This document shows, in pieces, positions 25,487 through 32,042 of a DNA stretch of 32,042 bases. The stretch is taken from contig JACPTX010000041.1 in the NCBI GenBank assembly GCA_016192545.1, forward strand, positions 1 through 32,042, read 5' to 3'. Origin of the DNA: Candidatus Omnitrophota bacterium. Its GTDB lineage: Bacteria > Omnitrophota > Gorgyraeia > Aquiviventales > Aquiviventaceae. The translations under genes were made by a program, and so were the position numbers. Within the stretch, counting starts at the first letter, position 1. The number at the start of each line of letters is the position of its first letter. The notes under the pieces were generated by a model. That model worked only from the letters and a program-made list of their open reading frames with translations, made no database searches and was not told the origin of the DNA.

Positions 25487-26279
25487 CGTGTTTGGCAAGA
25501 TAGAGCTCCGCACAGCGTTTGGCGAGCGTGCGGATGCGCAGGATGAACCGCGGGCGGTCCGACTGGCTCACCGCCCCGCGCGCATCCAGCAGGTTGAACG
25601 TGTGGCTGCACTTCAGGAGCTGCTCATAGGCCGGCAGCAGGAGTTCCTCGTCGAGGAGCCGGCCGGCCTCCCGCTCGTGCCGCTGGAACAAATCCTGATA
25701 CAGCCCGATGTCGGCGGCTTCGAAGTTGTAGCGCGAGCCCTGGAGCCGGTAGATGTCGCGGATGCCGGAGGCGAACATCGCGATCCGTTCCAATCCATAC
25801 GTGATTTCGCAGGACACAGAGTCGAGATCCATGCCCCCGACCTGCTGGAAATACGTGAACTGCGTCGCCTCGAGGCTGTCGAGCCACACCTCCCACCCCA
25901 ATCCCCACGCGCCCAGCGTCGGCGATTCCCAGTCATCCTGCACGAATCGCACGTCGTGCTCTTCCAGCGTGATCCCGCAGGCGCGCAGGCTGTCGAGGTA
26001 GAGCGGCTGGATGTCGTCGGGGGTGGGTTTGACGAGCACCTGATACTGGTAGTACCGCTGCATCCGCAGGGGATTGTCCGCGTAGCGGCCGTCGGTGGGG
26101 CGGCGCGAGGGCTGGACATACGCCACGCGGCGGGGGTCCTTGCCCAGCGCCCCGAAGAACGTGGCGGGGTGGAAGGTCCCCGCGCCCATCTCGACGTCGT
26201 AGGGCTGGACGATGAGGCACCCCTGCTTCTCCCAGAAGGTGTCCAGCGTGCGGATCAGCCGTTGCAGCGTCACGCTCAT
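25473..26279 (-). CDS. glyQ: Glycine--tRNA ligase alpha subunit
   Basis: [67 protein letters not shown]. Confidence 0.97.
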   Translation of the reverse strand: MSVTLQRLIRTLDTFWEKQGCLIVQPYDVEMGAGTFHPATFFGALGKDPRRVAYVQPSRRPTDGRYADNPLRMQRYYQYQVLVKPTPDDIQPLYLDSLRACGITLEEHDVRFVQDDWESPTLGAWGLGWEVWLDSLEATQFTYFQQVGGMDLDSVSCEITYGLERIAMFASGIRDIYRLQGSRYNFEAADIGLYQDLFQRHEREAGRLLDEELLLPAYEQLLKCSHTFNLLDARGAVSQSDRPRFILRIRTLAKRCAELYLAKHDEKA

Positions 26280-27013
26280 GCCGTTGACAGCCTCAAGGTT
26301 TTCAGCGGCCGCTCAAGGCGCCAGTGCAGGAATTGGTCCAGGTAGCGCTGGATGCCCTCGGTGTTCGCCGGATCAACCCGATGCGGCCCGTCGGCCTCGG
26401 CGCAGGCGACAAACGCCTCCAGCATCGCCGGCGCCATCGCCTCGGCGCGGGGGTCCTGGTGCAGGCACCGCTCGCACAGCACCCCGCCCTGCCGCACGCT
26501 CCAGAACGCCTGGCGGCCTGCCGGGCGCTGCATGCAGCCGGTGCATTCGTCCAACTGCGGATGGAACCCCGCCAGCCGCAGCAGCCGGAGGATGAAATGA
26601 ATCCGCACGGTAGCCAGGCGCCGCTCCCCGCCTGACAGCCGCGCCAGGGTGTCCTTGAGCAGATGAAACACCATCGGCTGCGGGTCCTCGGCCTCGAGCA
26701 CCACGTCGGCCAGCTCCGCGCAGGAGGCGGCCAGCCGCATCACGTCCAGGTCGCGCGTCAATTCGGCATAGCCGCTCAGCAGCTCGCACTGGCTCACCAG
26801 ATGCAGGCTGCTGCTGCGCGTGTCATAAAAGAGAATTCGGTTGAGCGTCAGCGGCTCCATCGCGCTGCGGTACCGGGGCCGCTGCTGGTCGCGCAGCCCC
26901 TTCACCAATCCTTTGAGCTTGCCGAACCGGTCGGTCAGGCACGTGACCAGCACGCTCGTTTCGCGATACGGGTACTGCCGCAAGACAATCGCGTCCGCCG
27001 TATGGATGCCCAT
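26276..27013 (-). CDS. recO: DNA repair protein RecO
   Basis: [37 protein letters not shown]; position downstream of ybeY and upstream of glyQ. Confidence 0.92.
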   Translation of the reverse strand: MGIHTADAIVLRQYPYRETSVLVTCLTDRFGKLKGLVKGLRDQQRPRYRSAMEPLTLNRILFYDTRSSSLHLVSQCELLSGYAELTRDLDVMRLAASCAELADVVLEAEDPQPMVFHLLKDTLARLSGGERRLATVRIHFILRLLRLAGFHPQLDECTGCMQRPAGRQAFWSVRQGGVLCERCLHQDPRAEAMAPAMLEAFVACAEADGPHRVDPANTEGIQRYLDQFLHWRLERPLKTLRLSTA

Positions 27014-27420
27014 TATGGCGTCAGGAGCCGGTCTTCCAGCTTGCGCATGCGGCGCTGCTGCGCGGCGGTGCGGTCGTCGTGCCCGGCCCAGTGGAGCAGG
27101 CCGTGGACCACGTAGCGGGCCAGCTCATCCGCATACGTCAGCCCATGCGCCCTGGCGTAGCGCCGCGCAGCCGCAGGCGCCACAAGAATCTCCCCCGCGA
27201 TCGGTTCACCGTCGTACCGGAAGCTGACGACGTCGGTCAGCCCGCGATGCCGCAGGAACCGCCGGTTGATCCGCTGCATCGTCCGATCGTCCACGAACGT
27301 CACCGCCAGCGTCCCGCGCACCCGAAGGCGGAGCCGCCGGACCGCACGCGCCGCCACCCGGGCCAGCCGGCGCAGCGGCACAGGCTGGCCCGTCTGCCGG
27401 TTCACAAGCTGAATGCTCAC
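27013..27420 (-). CDS. ybeY: Endoribonuclease YbeY
   Basis: GEILVAPAAARRYARAHGLTYADELARYVVHGLLHWAGHDD; GTG 27420 (VSIQLVNRQ) is a likelier start than the 27564 track start. Confidence 0.92.
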   Translation of the reverse strand: MSIQLVNRQTGQPVPLRRLARVAARAVRRLRLRVRGTLAVTFVDDRTMQRINRRFLRHRGLTDVVSFRYDGEPIAGEILVAPAAARRYARAHGLTYADELARYVVHGLLHWAGHDDRTAAQQRRMRKLEDRLLTP

Positions 27421-27433
27421 GTTGTATCGGGGC

Positions 27434-27513
27434 GGGTCCTGCCGCCTCGGGACTCCGCCTGCTGTCCTCGTCCGCCAAAGATCGTTGGCGGACTGCGGCC
27501 AGCGGCAGGAGCC
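27434..27513. repeat. Nested inverted repeat in ybeY leader
   Basis: Outer GGGTCCTGCCGC (27434-27445)/GCGGCAGGAGCC (27502-27513), 11 of 12 paired; inner GTCCGCCAA (27470-27478)/TTGGCGGAC (27485-27493), perfect. Confidence 0.75.
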
Positions 27514-27560
27514 TCCCCTCGGCGTCACCCGCCCCGACCGGCCGGTCTTTGACGGAACCC

Positions 27561-28532
27561 TCACCCACTCTTCCCGTGGTTGTTGCGGTCCGCGCGGTCG
27601 TACGCTTCGATGATGGACTGGACCAATTCGTGGCGCACCACGTCCTGCCCGCTGAACCCCACGAACCGCAGGCCCGGCACGTCCTGGAGGATCTCCTGGA
27701 CATGGACCAGGCCCGACACGCGGTCCGGAGGCAGGTCCACCTGGGTCACATCGCCCGTAATCACCGCCTTCGAGTCGAAGCCGAGGCGCGTGAGGAACAT
27801 CTTCATCTGCTCGCTCGTCGAGTTCTGCGCCTCGTCCAGGATGATGAACGAATCGTTGAGGGTCCGCCCGCGCATGAACGCCAGAGGGGCGACCTCGATG
27901 ATGCCGCGGTCGATGTAGCGCTGGACCATGTCCACTTCCATCATCTCATACAGCGCGTCGTACAGCGGGCGCAGGTACGGGTTGATCTTCTCGGCGATGT
28001 CGCCGGGCAGGTATCCCAATTTCTCCCCGGCTTCCACCGCCGGGCGGGTCAGGATGATGCGGGAGACTTCCCCCTTCGTCAGATTCTCGACCGCCATCGC
28101 CATCCCCAGGTACGTTTTTCCTGTGCCGGCCGGCCCGATGGCGAAGACGATGTCGTGGCTGCGCATCGCCTCGACGTAGACCTTCTGGCCGGGCGTGCGC
28201 GGGATGATGAACCGGCGGCGCGAGGGCACCTCGATGCGCTCCTGGTAAATCTGGCGCAGCTGGATCAGGCGCGGGTCGGAGAGCGCCTTGAGCGCGTAGT
28301 CGAGATCCTCCTTGCGCAGGGGCGCGCCGGAGCGGATGACCACGAACAGGTCGTCGAAGAGCCGCAGGGTCTTGGAGATGGACTCGTCCGCGCCGGAAAT
28401 CTTCAGCTCTTCGCCCCGCGCGACAATGGACACGCCCAGCGCCTGCTCGACTTTCCGCAGATGCTGGTCGTGCTTGCCGAAGAGCGCCTGCGCTTCCTGG
28501 TCGTTGCGCAGTGTCAGCGAGCGTTCCGCCAT
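27561..28532 (-). CDS. phoH: PhoH family protein
   Basis: IGPAGTGKTYLGMAMAVENL; FIILDEAQNSTSEQMKMFLTRLG. Confidence 0.96.
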   Translation of the reverse strand: MAERSLTLRNDQEAQALFGKHDQHLRKVEQALGVSIVARGEELKISGADESISKTLRLFDDLFVVIRSGAPLRKEDLDYALKALSDPRLIQLRQIYQERIEVPSRRRFIIPRTPGQKVYVEAMRSHDIVFAIGPAGTGKTYLGMAMAVENLTKGEVSRIILTRPAVEAGEKLGYLPGDIAEKINPYLRPLYDALYEMMEVDMVQRYIDRGIIEVAPLAFMRGRTLNDSFIILDEAQNSTSEQMKMFLTRLGFDSKAVITGDVTQVDLPPDRVSGLVHVQEILQDVPGLRFVGFSGQDVVRHELVQSIIEAYDRADRNNHGKSG

Positions 28533-28551
28533 GGGGTCAGACCCCTCTGGT
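28533..28551. repeat. Half copy of the GGGGTCAGACCCC palindromic element (F)
   Basis: GGGGTCAGACCCCTCTGGT identical to 14593-14611; fills the phoH/LysM junction. Confidence 0.88.
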
Positions 28552-29087
28552 CACTTGGTGCCCTGCTCCATGCGTTCACCGGCCGGCGCGCCCTTCCGCG
28601 GAATCCGCAGCGTCATCCCGGGACGCAACTGGTCCGGGTTCTTGAGCTGGTCGCGGTTGGCGTCATAAATCCGGCGCCACTTGGAGCCGTCCCCGAGGAC
28701 GTCGGACCGCGCCGCGATCGTCCAGAGCGTGTCGCCTTTTTTCACGACGTAGGTCTCGACCGGCGCGCCGCTGTCAATCGGCGCGAAGGCCTCCGGGCTC
28801 AGCTCCACCTCAGGCGCGGCGGCTTCCCCGGCCTGCTCAGGAGCCGCGGCCGGCTGAGGGGCGGCCGCGCCGAACGCCGGCACCTCGATCTCCGTCTCCA
28901 CCATCTGGCGCTGGGTCCTGCCCGGTCCGGACGCCGGCGGCGGGGTGCCCACCAGATATCCGCGATTGCCCCCCTCCGGCATCTCCAGATCAACGCGCGG
29001 GACCTCCACCACTTGCGTGGCCGTCCGGCAGCCTGACAGCAGACAGACCCCGATCACCCCGAAGAACACTCGATGTCCCGCGCGCAT
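28551..29087 (-). CDS. LysM-domain lipoprotein
   Basis: Lipobox LLSGC; YVVKKGDTLWTIAARSDVLGDGSKWRRIYDANRDQLKNPDQLRPGMTLRIP. Confidence 0.92.
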   Translation of the reverse strand: MRAGHRVFFGVIGVCLLSGCRTATQVVEVPRVDLEMPEGGNRGYLVGTPPPASGPGRTQRQMVETEIEVPAFGAAAPQPAAAPEQAGEAAAPEVELSPEAFAPIDSGAPVETYVVKKGDTLWTIAARSDVLGDGSKWRRIYDANRDQLKNPDQLRPGMTLRIPRKGAPAGERMEQGTK

Positions 29088-29104
29088 GCGTGAACCCTCC
29101 TTAA

Positions 29105-29157
29105 GAGGGGTCAGATACGACCCCTCACTCCTGATTCGTCCTGACGTGTCTGACCCC
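29105..29157. repeat. Palindromic element G, diverged copy
   Basis: GAGGGGTC-AGATAC-GACCCCTC, and outer GGGGTCAGA (29107-29115)/TCTGACCCC (29149-29157). Confidence 0.85.
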
Positions 29158-30541
29158 GATGCTCAGCGGCGAGCCTGATCCCAAGCTCTTTCAACTGCGC
29201 CTCCGTCACCGGCGACGGCGCCCCGGTCATCGGACAGACCGCTTTCTGCGTCTTGGGAAATGCGATCACCTCGCGGATGGACTCGGCCTTCGTCACGATG
29301 GCCACGAGCCGGTCCAGCCCCAGCGCGAACCCGCCGTGCGGCGGCGCGCCGTAGGAGAACGCCTGCAGCAGGAATCCGAACCGCTCCTGCACCGCCTCGT
29401 CGCTCAATCCCAGCACCTTGAAGATCTGCCGCTGGAGCGGCTCCTGGTGGATCCGGATGCTGCCCGAGCCCAGCTCGGTGCCGTTCAGCACCAGGTCATA
29501 CGCCCGCGCGCGGGCCTTGCCGGGATCCGTCGCGAGCAGCCCGGCGTCGTCGGGATGCGGCGCGGTGAACGGATGGTGTTCCGCGTCCCACCGCTTCGTC
29601 TCCTTGTTCCAGGCGAACAGCGGGAACTCCGTCACCCAGCAGAATCCCCACGGATTGGCGTCGGTGTGGACATCCGGCTTGTCGCTGCCGTATGCCGCAT
29701 TCGCCTCGCGGTGCGTCAACCGAGGAAACGGGACGGCCAGCTCAACGCCCAAGACGTCCTTGAACACGCGCTGGAGCGCCTGCTCGACCACCGCGAAGAC
29801 GTCGGCCTCCTCGACGAAGGACATCTCGAAGTCCAGCTGCGTGAACTCCGGCTGGCGGTCGGCGCGCAGGTCCTCGTCGCGGAAGCAGCGCGCGATCTGG
29901 ACGTAGCGCTCCAGCCCCGCCACCATCAGCAATTGCTTGAAGAGCTGCGGCGACTGCGGCAGCGCGAAGAACTGCCCCGGGTTGACGCGCGAGGGCACGA
30001 GATAATCCCGGGCGCCCTCCGGCGTGGATTTGGTGAGGATCGGCGTCTCCACCTCGATGAAGCCCAGCTCGTCGAACACCTCGCGCAGGCGATGGAGGAT
30101 GCGGTGGCGCAGCAGCAGCTTCTGCTGGCTCGAGGGGCGGCGCAGGTCGAGGTAGCGCCACTGCATCCGCACATCCTCGGACACGTCGAGCTGGTCGCCG
30201 ATTTCAAACGGCGGCGGCGTGGCCGCGTTCAAGACCGTCACGGACGCCGCCCCCACCTCCACCATCCCCGACGGCAGTTTGGGGTTCTCGGTCCCTGTGG
30301 GGCGCGGCCGCACCGCGCCGGTGACGGCCAGCACGTACTCCGGGCCGAACGCCTTGGCCTGCTGGTGCAGCGCGGCGTCGGCCTTCGCGTTGAAGACCAC
30401 CTGCGCCAGGCCGCTGCGGTCCCGCAGGTCAATGAAGGTGAGTCCCCCGTGGTCGCGCCGGCGATGCACCCAGCCGCAGAGCGTCACGGTCCGGCCGATG
30501 AGCCCTTCCTTCAGCTCGCCGCAGCCATGGGTTCTGATCAT
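29111..30541 (-). CDS. aspS: Aspartate--tRNA ligase
   Basis: MIRTHGCGELKEGLIGRTVTLCGWVHRRRDHGGLTFIDLRDRSG, CFRDEDLRADRQPEFTQLDFEMSFV, FALGLDRLVAI; start 30541 overlaps hisS stop. Confidence 0.96.
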   Translation of the reverse strand: MIRTHGCGELKEGLIGRTVTLCGWVHRRRDHGGLTFIDLRDRSGLAQVVFNAKADAALHQQAKAFGPEYVLAVTGAVRPRPTGTENPKLPSGMVEVGAASVTVLNAATPPPFEIGDQLDVSEDVRMQWRYLDLRRPSSQQKLLLRHRILHRLREVFDELGFIEVETPILTKSTPEGARDYLVPSRVNPGQFFALPQSPQLFKQLLMVAGLERYVQIARCFRDEDLRADRQPEFTQLDFEMSFVEEADVFAVVEQALQRVFKDVLGVELAVPFPRLTHREANAAYGSDKPDVHTDANPWGFCWVTEFPLFAWNKETKRWDAEHHPFTAPHPDDAGLLATDPGKARARAYDLVLNGTELGSGSIRIHQEPLQRQIFKVLGLSDEAVQERFGFLLQAFSYGAPPHGGFALGLDRLVAIVTKAESIREVIAFPKTQKAVCPMTGAPSPVTEAQLKELGIRLAAEHRGQTRQDESGVRGRI

Positions 30542-31818
30542 CGGTGGCAGGCCGCCTTCACGCCCTGCGCGGCTTCCTCGACAAACGCGTCCAGCGCGAT
30601 GGTCCGCTGGCTGCCCTGCGCCAAATCTTTCACCGTGACCGACTGCGTCTTCAATTCCTGCTCCCCGAGAATCGCGACCCACTGGCAGCGCGCGTCGTCC
30701 GCCTCGCGGAACTGCGCCTTGAGGCTCCGTCCCTCGTAGTCCATGAGCGCGGTCACCCCGCGCCGGCGAAGGCGCTGCACGAGCGAGAAGCCGCCCGCCA
30801 GCAGGTCCGGCCTGGCGACCGCGACGTAGATGCCGGCGCGGTGGTCGTCAGCTGCGTCCGACGGCGTGCCCCCGTGCACCGCCATCAGCAGCCGCTCAAT
30901 CCCCGCGGCGAACCCGATCGCGCCGACGTCCGGGCCGCCCAGCTCCTTGACGAGATGGTCGTACCGCCCGCCCGCCGTGACCGCATCCTGCGCGCCGAGC
31001 CGGCTGCTGCGCACCTCAAAGACGGTGCGCGTGTAGTAGTCCAGCCCGCGCGCGAAGACCGCGGACTCATTGAACGCGATGCCGACGTCCGCGAGCGCCC
31101 GCTTCACCTGCGCGAAGTGCGCCTCGCACTCCGCGCACAGCACGAACGGCGAGCGCTTCTCGCTCCAGACAATCTCCCGGCATGTTGGATTCTTGCAGTC
31201 CAGCACCCGGAAGACGTTCTTGTCAAAGCGACTCTGGCAGTCCTTGCAGAGCTCGGCCCGGTGCGGCGCCAGGCGCTTGCGGAGCCGCTCGGCGGATTTT
31301 GCCTGATCCGCGCGGCAGCCCATGCTCGCCAGCAACAGGGAGGCGTCGGTCAACCCGCAGGCCTTCAGCATCTCCAGGCAGAGCGTGATGACCTCGGCGT
31401 CCAGCCACGGGCTCGAGGAGCCGACCGCCTCGACGCCGAACTGATGGAACTGCCGCATCCGCCCGGCCTGCGGGCGCTCGGCCCGGAACATCGGCCCCAG
31501 ATAGAAGAGCTTCGCGAACCCCTGCGTTTTGTGGAGATGGTGCTCCAGGTAGGCGCGGACGACGGCCGCGGTGCCTTCGGGACGCAGGACGATCTCCCGG
31601 CCGCCGCGGTCCTCGAACCGGAACATTTCTTTCTGCACGATGTTGCTGGTTTCCCCGACGGAGCGCGAAAAGAGCGCCGCGTCTTCGATGACGGGGGTGC
31701 GGAGCTCCTGGTAGCCGTAGCGGCGGGCCAGCCGGCGGACCGTGCGCTCGACGGCCTCCCACCGGGCCAGTTCCCCGGCGAGCAGGTCGGAGGTTCCTCG
31801 AAGAGCCTGGAAGGTCAT
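30538..31818 (-). CDS. hisS: Histidine--tRNA ligase
   Basis: ALRGTSDLLAGE, RPEGTAAVVRAYLEHHL, FRAERPQAGRMRQFHQFGVEAVG, ARGLDYYTRTVFEV. Confidence 0.97.
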   Translation of the reverse strand: MTFQALRGTSDLLAGELARWEAVERTVRRLARRYGYQELRTPVIEDAALFSRSVGETSNIVQKEMFRFEDRGGREIVLRPEGTAAVVRAYLEHHLHKTQGFAKLFYLGPMFRAERPQAGRMRQFHQFGVEAVGSSSPWLDAEVITLCLEMLKACGLTDASLLLASMGCRADQAKSAERLRKRLAPHRAELCKDCQSRFDKNVFRVLDCKNPTCREIVWSEKRSPFVLCAECEAHFAQVKRALADVGIAFNESAVFARGLDYYTRTVFEVRSSRLGAQDAVTAGGRYDHLVKELGGPDVGAIGFAAGIERLLMAVHGGTPSDAADDHRAGIYVAVARPDLLAGGFSLVQRLRRRGVTALMDYEGRSLKAQFREADDARCQWVAILGEQELKTQSVTVKDLAQGSQRTIALDAFVEEAAQGVKAACHR

Positions 31819-31870
31819 GGGGGACAGGTTATTGTATCACAAGCCGACCGGACGAGCGGCGGGAGGGTCG

Positions 31871-32042
31871 TTATTTGATGTGCTGACGCATGAGGAGGCC
31901 AGGCTTGAACACGACGACCCGCTTCGACGGCACCGGAACCTCTTGTCCGGTCTTGGGATTCCGTCCCCGACGCGGCGCGCGCTGCCTGACCTTGAAGACG
32001 CCGAAGTTCCGCAGCTCGATCGTCTTGCCCTCTTTGAGCTGC
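31871..32042 (-). CDS. HU/IHF family DNA-binding protein, 5' end truncated by window end
   Basis: - strand reads QLKEGKTIELRNFGVFKVRQRAPRRGRNPKTGQEVPVPSKRVVVFKPGLLMRQHIK*. Confidence 0.93.
   Translation of the reverse strand, partial: QLKEGKTIELRNFGVFKVRQRAPRRGRNPKTGQEVPVPSKRVVVFKPGLLMRQHIK

Noticed and set aside
1929-29157. Palindromic copies considered as a CRISPR array
   Set aside because: Copies are kilobases apart with no regular spacers and no cas genes nearby
27549-30739. Long + strand ORFs (27549-29036, 29159-30739) opposite phoH/LysM and aspS
   Set aside because: Opposite strongly supported genes; compositional artefacts

Overview
GC-rich bacterial chromosomal window, densely packed with mostly housekeeping genes. 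No rRNA, CRISPR array or intact transposase was seen. The + strand (about 1-11.4 kb) encodes an acyl-CoA synthetase, alpha/beta hydrolases, a TPR/MA-type peptidase, an Atg22/UMF1-like MFS protein, PolX, Era, a Fic/DUF4172 protein, a YqeY-like protein, a 2x[4Fe-4S] ferredoxin and a tRNA-binding-domain protein. The - strand (about 11.5-32 kb) encodes Rieske, DUF3108 and two TIGR04073-like (exosortase-associated) proteins, a CPBP protease, inositol-3-phosphate synthase, a GH57 hydrolase, an outer-membrane beta-barrel protein, tRNA-Arg(CCT), an RpoD-family sigma factor, PpdK, GlyS, GlyQ, RecO, YbeY, PhoH, a LysM lipoprotein, AspS, HisS and a partial HU/IHF protein. The most unusual signals are: (1) a dispersed family of palindromes, mostly with core GGGGTCAGACCC...GGGTCTGACCCC, which fills operon junctions and in some cases supplies stop codons and C-terminal tails; (2) further palindromes inside or overlapping coding sequence (polX/era junction, GH57, ybeY leader); (3) a fic gene with a near-consensus promoter carrying three operator-like half-sites, bracketed by a 26-bp imperfect direct repeat next to a degraded transporter remnant. 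Gene content is compatible with an uncultivated lineage such as Omnitrophota, but this is a low-confidence guess from gene content alone.
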